Below, in pieces: positions 8,838 through 17,684 of a DNA stretch of 64,000 nucleotides. Position 1 is the stretch's first letter. Each line of letters begins with the position of its first letter. The stretch spans positions 343,398-407,397 of the forward strand of contig NZ_NMUQ01000001.1 of NCBI RefSeq assembly GCF_002233675.1. The letters are read 5' to 3'. Position numbers and translations under genes: made by a program. The DNA is from Paenibacillus herberti. GTDB lineage: Bacteria; Bacillota; Bacilli; Paenibacillales; Paenibacillaceae. The notes under the pieces are model-generated. The model was not told the DNA's origin and did no database searches. It worked only from the letters and a program-made list of their open reading frames with translations.

Positions 8838-11291
8838 ATGAGCGAGAACATAAAGGAAGGTTCGGCCGCTGAGGGGCAGAAGTCGGTGCTGCAGTTGACT
8901 GGGATGACCTGTGCTGCCTGTGCCAGCCGCATCGAGAAGGGGCTAGGCAAGATAGACGGCGTGTCGTCCGCTAGCGTCAATTTTGCCACCGAGCAGGCCA
9001 GTGTCATCTATGACCCAGCCAAGGTGAACCGCAACGCGTTGGAGGAGAAGATCCACAAGCTCGGCTACGGAACCGTGCAGGAGTCGGTACAGCTTCAGCT
9101 TGAGGGGATGACTTGCGCCGCCTGCGCCACCCGCATCGAGAAGGGGCTGATCCGCATGCCCGGCGTCGCCTCGGCGACGGTCAATTTTGCGATGGAGACA
9201 GCTCGGGTAGACTATTTGCCTGGAGAGGTCAGCGTTGTCGATCTGCAGCAGAAGGTGGCCAAATTGGGTTACAAGGCGCTGCTTAAGGATAGCGGTGACG
9301 GGGTGCAGGATCGCAAACAGAAGGAGCTCCAGCGCCAACAGCTGCGACTAATTGTATCCGCGTTGCTGTCGCTTCCACTTCTTTATACAATGGTGGCGCA
9401 TTTCAGCTTCCTATCGTGGCTTCCAGTGCCTGAGCTGCTCATGAATCCTTGGGTGCAGCTGGCGTTGGCAACGCCGGTGCAGTTTTACATTGGGGCGGCT
9501 TTTTACCGGGGAGCGTTCAATGCACTACGCAGCGGGGGCGCGAACATGGATGTGCTCATTGCTCTCGGAACTTCTGCAGCCTACTTCTACAGCCTATATC
9601 TAACGCTGGATTGGTATAGCAATGTTGGCGGTATGCATAATGAGGGGTTGGCGCTCTATTACGAGACAAGCGCTATTCTCATCACACTTGTTGTCATGGG
9701 TAAGCTGCTGGAATCACGCGCTAAGGGCCGCACATCGGAAGCGATCAAGTCACTCATGGGCTTGCAGGCCAAAACTGCGCTCGTACTTCGCGACGGCAAC
9801 GAGATGGCTCTACCGCTGGAGGAGGTTGTGTCTGGCGATCGGGTACGGGTGCGGCCGGGCGAAAAGGTTCCCGTGGACGGCATTGTAGAGGAGGGAAGCT
9901 CCTCCGTCGACGAGTCCATGTTAACCGGTGAGAGCTTGCCTGTCACGAAGAGGGTGGGAGACGCCGTGACTGGGGCTACGCTCAACAAAAATGGCTCTTT
10001 GCTCATCCACGCGACTCGCGTCGGCAAGGATTCTGTGCTTGCTCAGATCATCAAGGTTGTTGAGCAAGCGCAAGGCTCTAAAGCTCCGATTCAGCGCTTC
10101 GCTGATCGCATTTCAGGTATATTTGTCCCTATTGTCGTCGCGGCGGCACTTGTTGCGGCGCTCATCTGGTATTTCTTCGTGGCTCCTGGCGACTTTGCTC
10201 AGGCACTGGAAATCAGCATCGCGGTGCTCGTCATTGCTTGTCCTTGCGCACTTGGTCTGGCAACGCCGACTTCGATCATGGCGGGCTCTGGCCGGGCAGC
10301 TGAGCTTGGTATCCTGTTCAAGGGCGGCGAGCATCTGGAGCGTACGCATAAAATCGACACCATCATCCTGGACAAAACAGGCACTGTCACCGTAGGCAAG
10401 CCGCAACTGACGGATGTCATCGCGATTACGGCCCGTAGCGAGTTGCTGCGCCTGGCGGGCGGCGCCGAAAAGCGTTCGGAGCATCCGCTCGCCGAAGCAA
10501 TTGTAGAAGGCATTCGGCGGGAGCTGCCGGATTTACCGGAGCCGTCTGCTTTTGAAGCATTGCCGGGATATGGCATCCGGGCGGAGGTCGATGGGCGTGA
10601 TGTATGGATTGGCAACCGCCGTCTGATGGAGCGGGAGGGCGTAGAAGTCACACAGGCGCTGCGCAACATGGAACAGCTTGAAGCAGAAGGCAAGACGGCT
10701 ATGCTCGTCGCGATCGACGGCCGTTACGCCGGGATGCTCGCTGTAGCGGATACGATCAGGCCGAGCTCTGCCGAAGCGGTCAGCCGTCTGAAGAAAATGG
10801 GGCTGCGCGTCCTCATGATTACCGGGGACAATCAGCGTACGGCGGAAGCGATCGCGGCGCAAGCTGGAATTTCCGAAGTGTTGGCCGAAGTGCTGCCTGA
10901 AGGCAAAGCCGCAGAGGTGCGCAAGCTGCAGCAGCAGGGACGGCTTGTTGCGATGGTCGGCGACGGTATTAATGACGCGCCTGCTCTGGCCAGTGCCGAT
11001 ATTGGCATGGCAGTCGGAACGGGTACAGATGTCGCTATGGAGGCTGCAGATGTGACGCTGATGCGCGGTGAGTTGACTAGCATTTCTGATGCGATCCATA
11101 TGAGCCGATTGACGATGACGAACATACGCCAGAACTTGTTCTGGGCGCTCGGCTACAACTCCTTGGGTATTCCGATCGCAGCAGCAGGGCTGCTTGAGCC
11201 TTGGGTAGCGGGAACGGCGATGGCGCTCAGCTCTGTTTCGGTCGTAATTAATTCGCTGCGGTTGCAGCGCGTCAAAAGCAGTTTGAGCTAG
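8838..11291 (+). CDS. copA: Copper-exporting P1B-type ATPase CopA
   Basis: An 817-residue ATP-driven Cu(I) exporter of the cell membrane. Two heavy-metal-associated domains carry GMTCAAC (Cys pairs near 25/28 and 93/96). The membrane CPC motif (about 468-470) is the transport site. [11 protein letters not shown] is in the actuator domain, DKTGTVTVG holds the phosphorylated Asp (about 512), SEHPLAEAI is the P1B HP motif, and [10 protein letters not shown] closes the hinge. All catalytic residues are intact and length is normal. The start ATG 8838 follows TGGAGG. The gene is transcribed alone from a copper-responsive promoter, apart from its chaperone gene copZ at 21831. Confidence 0.96.
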   Translation: MSENIKEGSAAEGQKSVLQLTGMTCAACASRIEKGLGKIDGVSSASVNFATEQASVIYDPAKVNRNALEEKIHKLGYGTVQESVQLQLEGMTCAACATRIEKGLIRMPGVASATVNFAMETARVDYLPGEVSVVDLQQKVAKLGYKALLKDSGDGVQDRKQKELQRQQLRLIVSALLSLPLLYTMVAHFSFLSWLPVPELLMNPWVQLALATPVQFYIGAAFYRGAFNALRSGGANMDVLIALGTSAAYFYSLYLTLDWYSNVGGMHNEGLALYYETSAILITLVVMGKLLESRAKGRTSEAIKSLMGLQAKTALVLRDGNEMALPLEEVVSGDRVRVRPGEKVPVDGIVEEGSSSVDESMLTGESLPVTKRVGDAVTGATLNKNGSLLIHATRVGKDSVLAQIIKVVEQAQGSKAPIQRFADRISGIFVPIVVAAALVAALIWYFFVAPGDFAQALEISIAVLVIACPCALGLATPTSIMAGSGRAAELGILFKGGEHLERTHKIDTIILDKTGTVTVGKPQLTDVIAITARSELLRLAGGAEKRSEHPLAEAIVEGIRRELPDLPEPSAFEALPGYGIRAEVDGRDVWIGNRRLMEREGVEVTQALRNMEQLEAEGKTAMLVAIDGRYAGMLAVADTIRPSSAEAVSRLKKMGLRVLMITGDNQRTAEAIAAQAGISEVLAEVLPEGKAAEVRKLQQQGRLVAMVGDGINDAPALASADIGMAVGTGTDVAMEAADVTLMRGELTSISDAIHMSRLTMTNIRQNLFWALGYNSLGIPIAAAGLLEPWVAGTAMALSSVSVVINSLRLQRVKSSLS

Positions 11292-11317
11292 CTGTATGCG
11301 GCCAGCCAACGAAAAAA

Positions 11318-11364
11318 ACGATCTCGGAAGTCATGGCTGACATGGCTTCTGGGATCGTCTTTTT
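11318..11364 (+). terminator. copA terminator
   Basis: An 18-bp imperfect stem, ACGATC...CATG with CATG...GATCGT, has a 5-nt loop and is followed by CTTTTT. Confidence 0.8.
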
Positions 11365-11377
11365 AATCAAACGATAA

Positions 11378-11488
11378 ATGATGTTGGACATAGCACCTGC
11401 AGTTTCTTTTGTTATCGTTTTAGTGTTGTTCCTTTTGAAGAGATATAGAAAAGAAAAAAACAGCCCCTATAAGGAGCAGAATGACTAA
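11378..11488 (+). CDS. Possible 36-residue single-span membrane peptide
   Basis: An ATG-started frame gives a short acidic start, one hydrophobic helix (PAVSFVIVLVLFLL, about 7-20), a basic patch KRYRKEK and a polar tail, which is the layout of small bacterial membrane proteins. No ribosome-binding sequence precedes it, and it lies directly after the copA terminator, so it may be chance. No family is recognised. Confidence 0.25.
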   Translation: MMLDIAPAVSFVIVLVLFLLKRYRKEKNSPYKEQND

Positions 11489-11633
11489 GAGTACTATTAG
11501 AAGAGGGTGTTCCAAAAGCCCCCTTAAACCAAGCCCAGTCTTCTCCCATCTCTTCTGTGAAAGCTACCATCGAATCGCTTTCAACACTAACTAACTAAAC
11601 AACTCCTCACACATCAGCTCGACCATTCCTGCC

Positions 11634-11934
11634 CTAACGGAACTCAGAGAGCATATTTCCCATCAAACACGGGTTCAAGCCAGCTAACGGACCCCAGAAG
11701 CGTTATTTGGGTCAGAGATGATGATATCCCCAAGATAATGCCGAAATAAGGTTTCTCAGGTCCGTTACGCAATGAGGTGCATTAATTCATGAACGAATGA
11801 AGCTCAGAGCGCCTATTGACCCAAAACGATTTAGCGCCTTCAGATCTATCGTAGCGAAAATGGGAAACAATGCGGGGGATTTTTTAAGGGCCGCCCCAAA
11901 AGTCATCCTTAAATGACTTAGGGACGGCCCTTTA
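11634..11934. repeat. Composite intergenic repeat, copy A
   Basis: Two direct copies of a motif close to TAACGGAACTGAGAAGCGTT (11634-11660, 11684-11709) are followed by one inverted copy (11741-11769). Then comes a TTCATGAA-containing stretch and a long hairpin with core AAAGTCAT/ATGACTT and GGGCCG/CGGCCC outer arms (11886-11934). The same order recurs at 26519-26856, and part of it at 60678-60812. No coding frame is evident. The hairpin could also act as a terminator. Confidence 0.7.
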
Positions 11935-12129
11935 AATACGGGCAATCTTTTAATCAGGAAATTAAATAGAATGATTAGAAAGTCTCAGAGCTTCGAGTGC
12001 AGTGATTCGGAGGACCTAGGGCGTATTATGAGAAAAGTAAGGATTTAAATGAGGGACTTCTAATAAATGCCGGGCAGGGTTTCGACAAGAAACTACGAAT
12101 ATTAACCTTAACAAAATAAAATGAAGCAG

Positions 12130-12241
12130 AATGCCGAATTTTCGTGAAGAAAAACGGGGGAACCATTCCGGGTGAATGAATCTTGCTTGAGAGGATTCTA
12201 GGGAACCTTCAACCGAACCCACAGCTAACTTCGTAGGCATC
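12130..12241 (+). promoter_or_regulatory. c-di-AMP (ydaO/yuaA-type) riboswitch
   Basis: The leader carries the ydaO hallmarks in order: CGGGGGAACCA (12155-12165), GGGTGAAT (12170-12177), AGGGAACC (12200-12207), CCGAACCC (12213-12220) and AGCTAAC (12223-12229). ATGCC at 12131 and GGCAT at 12236 can close P1. In known members c-di-AMP binding turns expression off, and cell-wall hydrolases are frequent targets. The following gene, NlpC/P60, starts 17 nt later. Confidence 0.88.
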
Positions 12242-12257
12242 CGAAGGGAGAACATTT

Positions 12258-12752
12258 TTGGTGAAGAAAGCAGTCTTGTCTTTTGTAGCTCTTATAATGT
12301 TTCTTACGTTCAGCACCAGCGCTTTTGCAAGTACGCCTGATCTCGACAGCGCAATCAAGAAAGTAATTGGAACACCTTACAAATACGGCGGCACGACTAC
12401 AGCAGGTTTCGACTGTTCCGGTTTTGTCCGTCACATTTTCAACCAGTTTGACGTTAAGCTTCCGCGTACTTCCAAGACGCAAGCGAAGATCGGTACAAAA
12501 GTGGACAAGTCCGACTTACGCCCTGGCGATCTGGTATTTTTTAATACAAGCGGAAAAGGTATCTCCCACGCAGGAATTTATGTAGGCGACGGCAAATTCG
12601 CTCATGCTTCCAGCAAAGGCGTTCGTTACACGGAGCTTTCCGAGTCCTACTACGCTAAGCGCTATGTAACTGCTCGTCGCGTTGTGACCGGCGAAGACTA
12701 CATGGCTATGGTCGGTGAAGACGAAGAAGGCGAAGATGTAGCTGGAGAATAA
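12258..12752 (+). CDS. Secreted NlpC/P60 cell-wall endopeptidase
   Basis: A 164-residue exported peptidase. Residues 1-25 are a signal peptide ending in AFA. The NlpC/P60 domain fills the rest: FDCSGFVRH holds the catalytic Cys, ISHAGIYVG the catalytic His and FAHASS the third polar residue. The family cuts D-Glu-diamino acid bonds in peptidoglycan stem peptides. The C-terminus is acidic (EDEEGEDVAGE) with no wall-binding domain. TTG 12258 or the adjacent GTG 12261 can both use GGGAG at 12246-12250. A c-di-AMP riboswitch in the leader ties wall cleavage to turgor and second-messenger level. Confidence 0.92.
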   Translation: MVKKAVLSFVALIMFLTFSTSAFASTPDLDSAIKKVIGTPYKYGGTTTAGFDCSGFVRHIFNQFDVKLPRTSKTQAKIGTKVDKSDLRPGDLVFFNTSGKGISHAGIYVGDGKFAHASSKGVRYTELSESYYAKRYVTARRVVTGEDYMAMVGEDEEGEDVAGE

Positions 12753-12778
12753 GCGAGAGCTGTACTCTCATACATATG

Positions 12779-12814
12779 AAGGAGCTGCCCAGAGAGACCT
12801 GGGTAGCTCCTTTT
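12779..12814 (+). terminator. Terminator of the NlpC/P60 gene
   Basis: Arms AAGGAGCTGCCCAG and CTGGGTAGCTCCTTTT form a 14-bp stem with a 6-nt loop. Nothing recognisable is seen between here and the next gene at 13086 apart from its ribosome site. Confidence 0.88.
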
Positions 12815-13085
12815 CTGTGTGACATAATAGTACAGCTTGATAGCCAGGAAGATGTATGAACTACAAAATTCGGCTCATTTGACCGATTCGGATGGCTGAA
12901 CCAATATACCAACGATATGTGGTTCAATGGTTATACTTGGTTAATAGTATTTTCGGTGTTTGTTATCATTTTGCACTCACCTGCAATAAAAAAATCTATG
13001 GATTAGGCATTTGAATCGGTCCCTCTATCAAAACTTGCATATAGTAATGACTGGAAGATAACTTTCAGTTTAAGGAGTTTTGATA

Positions 13086-13766
13086 GTGAAAAAAGGAACG
13101 GAAAATTCCCGCAAGTTGAACTCAGCCGGCAAACAGCCGAAAGGGCCATTCAACACGTATACGAGATTCATAAGCAAGAATCCTAGAACTACATTAACGC
13201 CCATTCAAACCTATCCCAAAATCAACAAAACCGCTTTTGTCGGCCCGTATTCGACCATAGTTGGAGATGTTACGCTCAGCGATAAAGTGCTGGTCGCTGA
13301 TAATGCGACGGTCCGTGCAGACTCGGGAGGCCCTATTTTTATCGGCGCGAATTCAAGCATTTCCAGCGGCGGGATTTTGAACGGAGAAATGGAGCTTACG
13401 TTTAGAGGGAAAACGTATTCGATCTATGTTGGCCAAAAAACGGTTATTTCGCATGGGGCTGTTGTAAACGGGGCTACCGTAATCGGAGATGGCGTCGTGA
13501 TCGGAGCTCAATCCGCCATTTATTATTCCATCATAGGCGACGGTTGTTTTATCTCGACTGGCACGACCGTTCGGAATGTAGTTATAGCGCCGAACCGGTT
13601 CGTCCCGCATGGAGCAACGGTCCTTACGCAAGAAGAAGCGGATGCCCTCGGAGAAGTGCCGCAGGAGTTCATTGACCGGTATCAAGTACTGTATACGACG
13701 AGCCAAAAGCTGCGGGCAGGTTATTCCCGATTGTTCGCTAAAGGACGCCGCTCGAAACTCTCCTAA
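13086..13766 (+). CDS. Left-handed beta-helix protein, gamma-carbonic-anhydrase-like
   Basis: A 226-residue protein whose middle (about 50-175) is a hexapeptide-repeat left-handed beta helix: VGPYSTIVGDVTL, VADNATVRADSG, ISHGAVVNGATVIGDGVVIGA and FISTGTTVRNVVI. This order resembles gamma-class carbonic anhydrases and CamH-type proteins. His in ISHGAVV and VPHGATV could be metal ligands, but the usual third His is not clear, so activity is uncertain. The C-terminus is a helical tail of about 45 residues. GTG 13086 follows AGGAG by 8 nt; an upstream TTG lies too close to that site. It is a single gene with its own terminator. Confidence 0.7.
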   Translation: MKKGTENSRKLNSAGKQPKGPFNTYTRFISKNPRTTLTPIQTYPKINKTAFVGPYSTIVGDVTLSDKVLVADNATVRADSGGPIFIGANSSISSGGILNGEMELTFRGKTYSIYVGQKTVISHGAVVNGATVIGDGVVIGAQSAIYYSIIGDGCFISTGTTVRNVVIAPNRFVPHGATVLTQEEADALGEVPQEFIDRYQVLYTTSQKLRAGYSRLFAKGRRSKLS

Positions 13767-13777
13767 TTCAATAACAA

Positions 13778-13816
13778 GAGGTCGCAGCCTTCGTGCAAGG
13801 CGCAGCCTCTTTTTTC
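13778..13816 (+). terminator. Terminator between convergent genes
   Basis: Imperfect arms AAGAGGTCGCAGCCTT and AAGGCGCAGCCTCTT are followed by T residues. It can serve the beta-helix gene and perhaps the convergent LacI gene. Confidence 0.65.
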
Positions 13817-13825
13817 ATGCCATGA

Positions 13826-14836
13826 TTAAGGTTCCAGCTTGCGGCTGGAAGAACGGACAATCAACTCGGAGGGCAAAATAATCGTGCGCGGACCGTTGCT
13901 GTCATCGTTCTCAATGAGGCTGATCAGTCGTTCCATGCCGAGTACACCGAACTGGTAAGCTGGTTGGGCGGCCACCGTCAGAAACGGATTCAGCACAGAG
14001 GCGAAGCCGAGGTCGTCGAAGCAGACGACAGAAAGATCGTCTGGCACCTGTAAGCCTCGGGCGCGCAGCGATTGGATAATGCCGAGAGCAATGAAGTTGT
14101 TGGCGGCAAAAATCGCGGTCGGAGGTTTCTCCTGACCTAACAGATGATCAAGCGCAGACGGGTTCAGTCCGTCCCGGTAATTCAAATGCAGCACGAGCGC
14201 TTCGTCATAAGCGACATCGTTCAGCTTGAGCGCTTCGCGGTAGCCGGCATGTCGCTCGCGTGCAGTGGACACATCCTGTGAGCCGCCCAGAAGAGCAATA
14301 CGCCTGTGGCCAAGCTCCAGCAGATGCTCAACGAGCCGGCGGGCACCCTCGCGGCTCTCTCCAATGATTCGGTCAGCTTGAATACCCGGTACGTCGCGAT
14401 CCAGTAGGACGAACGGGATGCGATGCTGTTCCAACTGCTGCAGATGAGAGAATGATCCGTCCCCAGCCGGAGCAAACAGAACCCCGTCTACACGAGTGGA
14501 GAGGATCATATCAACATAGTCTTTTTCCTTAGCGTAATCCTCATCGCTGTTGCCAAGCAGTAGTCGATAGCCGAGCCGTTTGGCGGTATCCTCTGCTCCG
14601 CGGGCAAGCGTTGTGTAGAATGGATTCGTAATATCGGTAATGAGCAGGGAAAGAATATTTGTTTTTTGCAGCACTAGGCTTCGAGCGTTGGAGTTGGGCA
14701 CGTAGTGCAACTCTTCCATCACCTGGCGGACACGACGGCGGGTCTTGTCGCTGACTCGGCCGGTGTTATTAATAACGCGGGAGACGGTCATCGCGGATAC
14801 TTCAGCCACGCGCGCTATATCATAGATTGTAATCAT
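13826..14836 (-). CDS. LacI-family repressor of the sugar-acid cluster
   Basis: A 336-residue regulator. The N-terminal helix-turn-helix and hinge are textbook LacI (YDIARVAEVSAMTVSRVIN, then YVPNSNARSLV). The remaining 270 residues form a periplasmic-binding-protein-like effector domain (LLITDITNPFY, DGVLFAPAG, RRIALLGG, TAIFAANNF). It is divergent from the six-gene uxaA-like cluster. A 16-bp palindrome, GAGTTACCGATAACTC, at 14920 in the shared upstream region is the likely operator. The inducer is probably a sugar or sugar acid of that pathway; this is inferred from position only. Confidence 0.88.
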   Translation of the reverse strand: MITIYDIARVAEVSAMTVSRVINNTGRVSDKTRRRVRQVMEELHYVPNSNARSLVLQKTNILSLLITDITNPFYTTLARGAEDTAKRLGYRLLLGNSDEDYAKEKDYVDMILSTRVDGVLFAPAGDGSFSHLQQLEQHRIPFVLLDRDVPGIQADRIIGESREGARRLVEHLLELGHRRIALLGGSQDVSTARERHAGYREALKLNDVAYDEALVLHLNYRDGLNPSALDHLLGQEKPPTAIFAANNFIALGIIQSLRARGLQVPDDLSVVCFDDLGFASVLNPFLTVAAQPAYQFGVLGMERLISLIENDDSNGPRTIILPSELIVRSSSRKLEP

Positions 14837-14888
14837 GAGGCTCCTCCGATGTGGACAAACATAATCTTATTGTAGCTAAACAGGACCA

Positions 14889-14935
14889 TTGACAGCAAGA
14901 AGGTTAGCTTGATAAATTAGAGTTACCGATAACTC
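14889..14935 (+). promoter_or_regulatory. Promoter and LacI-type operator of the L-fucose-like cluster
   Basis: TTGACA (14889-14894) and a GATAAA -10 (14911-14916) are 16 nt apart. The palindrome GAGTTACCGATAACTC (14920-14935), with a central CG step typical of LacI operators, overlaps the expected transcription start, so bound repressor would block initiation. Confidence 0.65.
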
Positions 14936-14996
14936 AAAAGAGCCGGCATAAGTATGAAGTGGCTGTTCTGACATTTAATTTAAGGAGGGCGGCTAT

Positions 14997-15347
14997 ATGG
15001 ATCATTCTTTATCCGCTGGGGCGGATGCAATCATCATGGATCCAAGGGATCATGTGGCGACCGCGCTAAGGGATTTAGTTGCCGGAGAGAGTGTGCGGTA
15101 CCAATCCGCCGGCGAAACGGGCACAGTTGTATTGTTGGAAGCGATTGCATTTGGACATAAACTTGCGATTACAGAAATTCCTGTCGGAGCTGACGTACGT
15201 AAGTACGGCGAAGTGATTGGAAGGTCAACCGTCGTTATTGAGGCTGGCCGACATGTGCATGTGCATAACATCGAAGGAATACGCGGGCGCGGCGACCAGT
15301 CCTCAACTGCAGCTGCGGCGGCAAAGGGAGGCGGCGGAACGGTATGA
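14997..15347 (+). CDS. UxaA-family dehydratase, SAF-domain (small) subunit
   Basis: A 116-residue protein made of one SAF domain: ALRDLVAGESVRY, AIAFGHKLAITEIPVGADVRKYGEVIG and GRHVHVHNIEG are its signatures. It corresponds to the N-terminal part of altronate/galactarate dehydratases, here a separate gene. Together with the next protein it should dehydrate a sugar acid to a 2-keto-3-deoxy acid. FucU and the 2-keto-3-deoxy-acid enzymes nearby suggest L-fuconate as substrate. The start ATG follows AAGGAGG. Its stop overlaps the next start as ATGA. The C-terminal 15 residues are a loose Ala/Gly tail. Confidence 0.85.
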   Translation: MDHSLSAGADAIIMDPRDHVATALRDLVAGESVRYQSAGETGTVVLLEAIAFGHKLAITEIPVGADVRKYGEVIGRSTVVIEAGRHVHVHNIEGIRGRGDQSSTAAAAAKGGGGTV

Positions 15348-16549
15348 CAGATCAAGCACATCAACAGGCTGACCAACAAGCCCAGCATGGGCCAACCTTT
15401 ATGGGGTATCAAAGGGAAAACGGAGATGTTGGTATCCGCAATCATCTGCTTATTATTCCGACGGTCATTTGCTCCAACCAGGTAAGCAACCGAATTGCCC
15501 AGCTCCTGCCGGGAGCGATTGCCATACCGCATCAGCATGGTTGCAGCCAGATCGGTGCGGACAAAGACCGCACGTTCGACGTGCTGGCAGGTACAGGTAC
15601 CAATCCGAACGTTGGTGCGGTGCTGATTATTAGCCTTGGCTGCGAGGTCGTTGATCCACAGGCTTTGGCTGACACAATTAGAGTTACCGGTAAACCTGTG
15701 GAGTGGTTCGACATCCAAAGCGCGGGCGGCTCGATCAAGGCGATTGAGCATGGAGCGCGACTGGCCCGCGAGCTGCAGGCGAAGCTTCAGCAGCAGGTGA
15801 AGGTTCCGATTCCGTTGTCCCGACTGAAAGTCGGCGTAAAATGCGGCGGCTCCGACGCTACATCGGGGCTTGCCTCAAATCCGGCGCTTGGCGCGGCGGC
15901 GGACGCTCTTGTTCGTGAGGGCGGTACGATCGTCATCGGAGAGACGACGGAAATTATCGGAGCCGAGCATGTGCTTGCGGAGCGCTGCGCGGAGCCAGCT
16001 ATCGAAGAGAGACTGTACAGCATCGTTGATCGCTTTGAGCGCGAGGTGGAGCGCATGGGCGCCGATATGCGAGGCGGCAATCCCAGTCCCGGCAACATTG
16101 CCGGAGGTTTGTCCACAATCGAGGAGAAGTCGCTTGGTTGCATTAGTAAATGCGGAACCTCGCCGATCCTCGGCGTAATTGAATATGCCCAGCAGCTGCC
16201 GGAGGGCGGTCTTTATTTCATGGACTCTCCCGGCAACGATATTGAGTGTGTGTCCGGTATGGCGGCGTCGGGAGCTCATATCGTCTGCTTTACGACAGGG
16301 CGCGGCACGCCGACCGGCGCGGCTGTCATCCCAGTCATCAAAATTACGGGTAATGGCCGCACGTTCCAGCTGATGGAAGACAATATGGATGTTGACGTGA
16401 GCCATATGCTGGACGGATCGCTCGGTTTGGATGCTGCGGGTGAGCGCGTTTGGCAGGAGATCATCGAGGTTGCGGACGGTAAGCTGACCAAAGCGGAAAT
16501 TCTTGGGCATCAGGAGTTTTCCATTAATCGCATCGGGCCGAGTTTGTAG
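15344..16549 (+). CDS. UxaA-family dehydratase, large catalytic subunit
   Basis: A 401-residue protein matching the C-terminal catalytic part of altronate/galactarate dehydratases and related lyases. Signatures are GDVGIRNHLLIIPTVICSN, HQHGCSQIG, LGCEVV, VKCGGSDATSGLASNPALG, GGLSTIEEKSLGCISKCG and FTTGRGTPTG. The conserved cysteines (GCSQ, GCEV, KCGG, GCISKCG) fit iron-dependent catalysis known for the family. It works with the SAF subunit encoded just upstream through an ATGA overlap. Substrate is not set by sequence; the neighbours favour a 6-deoxy-aldonate such as L-fuconate. A near-copy of the LacI operator lies inside the gene at 15681. Confidence 0.85.
   Translation: MTDQAHQQADQQAQHGPTFMGYQRENGDVGIRNHLLIIPTVICSNQVSNRIAQLLPGAIAIPHQHGCSQIGADKDRTFDVLAGTGTNPNVGAVLIISLGCEVVDPQALADTIRVTGKPVEWFDIQSAGGSIKAIEHGARLARELQAKLQQQVKVPIPLSRLKVGVKCGGSDATSGLASNPALGAAADALVREGGTIVIGETTEIIGAEHVLAERCAEPAIEERLYSIVDRFEREVERMGADMRGGNPSPGNIAGGLSTIEEKSLGCISKCGTSPILGVIEYAQQLPEGGLYFMDSPGNDIECVSGMAASGAHIVCFTTGRGTPTGAAVIPVIKITGNGRTFQLMEDNMDVDVSHMLDGSLGLDAAGERVWQEIIEVADGKLTKAEILGHQEFSINRIGPSL
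15681..15696 (+). promoter_or_regulatory. Possible auxiliary LacI operator inside the dehydratase gene
   Basis: GAGTTACCGGTAAACC matches the consensus of the 14920 palindrome (GAGTTAYCGRTAACTC) at 14 of 16 positions, about 760 bp downstream. Auxiliary operators inside the first genes are known for LacI-type systems. It is coding sequence, so the match could be chance. Confidence 0.3.
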
Positions 16550-16559
16550 GGGGAGCAAA

Positions 16560-17684
16560 ATGAAACTAGCAAATCAAGAATGGCTTGACCTAGATTATAG
16601 ACCGAAGCTTCCCCGTGACCGCAGCATGGGCATCGCAATTATTGGGGCTGGCGAAATTGTCGCAGCCTGTCATCTGCCCGCTTACCTTAAGGGCGGATTG
16701 AATGTCATCGGCATTTTTGACTTGGATACGGCGCGGGCGACGAGCCTAGCTGCTGCATTTGGTCTTTCCTGTGTTTATCAGAGTCTGGAGGAGCTGTTTG
16801 CGGACCCGGCCGTCAAGGTTGTCGATATTGCCATCCCTGCCAAAGCTCAGCCGGGCATCGCACAGCAGGCGGCACGTGCTGGCAAACATATTCTCTGTCA
16901 GAAGCCGCTGGCCGAAAGTTACAAAGAGGCCGTAGCTATCGAGCGCGCCTGCCGCGAGAATGGCGTGAGGGCTGCGGTCAATCAGCAGATGCGCTGGTCG
17001 CCGGGTATTCGTGCCAGCCATACCATTATGCAGCGTGGGTGGCTCGGGGAGACGCTTCAAGCGACGGTATCCGTCAATGTCAGGCAGGATTTTGCCAACT
17101 GGAGCTGGCTGCGGCAAATGCCTACGCTGGAAGTGATGTACCATAGCATTCATTACCTCGACAGCATCCGTTTCCTGCTTGGCACTCCGGAATATATTTA
17201 CGCGGACGGAGCGCGTTTCCCTGATCAAGAAACGATTGGGGAAACACGAACGATGCTTCATCTTAAATTCCCAGGTGAAATGCGGGCGCTTGTTCACGAT
17301 AACCACAACCACATTGCCGGCGAAGAAGATTGGCATGCTACGTTTCGTTTCGAGGGCACGGAGGGCATCATCAAGGGCACGAATGGCTCGCTCTACAACT
17401 ACCCGGTCGGACGCGAGGACACTCTTCAATTTCATTCTAAGCGGGTCCATCCTGACTACTGGTTCACGCCTTCTCTGCATGGAAAATGGTTCCCCGACGC
17501 CTTTCTCGGCACGATGGGTGAGCTGTTATGCGCAATCGAGGAAAACCGGGAGCCGGAAAACAGTGTGACGGACAATCTGGAGACGATGCAGCTCGTGTTT
17601 GCGGCTTATCGTTCCATGCGCGAGAATCGCCCTGTTTCTTTACAAGAAATCGCTCAAGAGGAGGAGGAGGTTTCATCATGTTAA
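16560..17684 (+). CDS. Gfo/Idh/MocA-family NAD(P)-dependent oxidoreductase
   Basis: A 374-residue enzyme. The Rossmann loop is GIAIIGAGEIVAACHLPAY, IFDLD ends the second strand, and ILCQKPLAES replaces the usual EKP motif with QKP, keeping the catalytic Lys. The C-terminal part has the GFO_IDH_MocA alpha/beta sheet (MYHSIHYLDSIRFLLG, FEGTEGIIKG). In this cluster it probably oxidises the sugar or a deoxy-sugar intermediate, but the exact step is not visible. ATG 16560 follows GGGGGAG. The frame is open further upstream but overlaps the previous gene. Its end overlaps fucU by 7 nt. Confidence 0.85.
   Translation: MKLANQEWLDLDYRPKLPRDRSMGIAIIGAGEIVAACHLPAYLKGGLNVIGIFDLDTARATSLAAAFGLSCVYQSLEELFADPAVKVVDIAIPAKAQPGIAQQAARAGKHILCQKPLAESYKEAVAIERACRENGVRAAVNQQMRWSPGIRASHTIMQRGWLGETLQATVSVNVRQDFANWSWLRQMPTLEVMYHSIHYLDSIRFLLGTPEYIYADGARFPDQETIGETRTMLHLKFPGEMRALVHDNHNHIAGEEDWHATFRFEGTEGIIKGTNGSLYNYPVGREDTLQFHSKRVHPDYWFTPSLHGKWFPDAFLGTMGELLCAIEENREPENSVTDNLETMQLVFAAYRSMRENRPVSLQEIAQEEEEVSSC

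Noticed and set aside
10533..11309. 258-residue frame antisense to copA
   Set aside because: It overlaps essential P-type ATPase motifs on the other strand and lacks its own signals.
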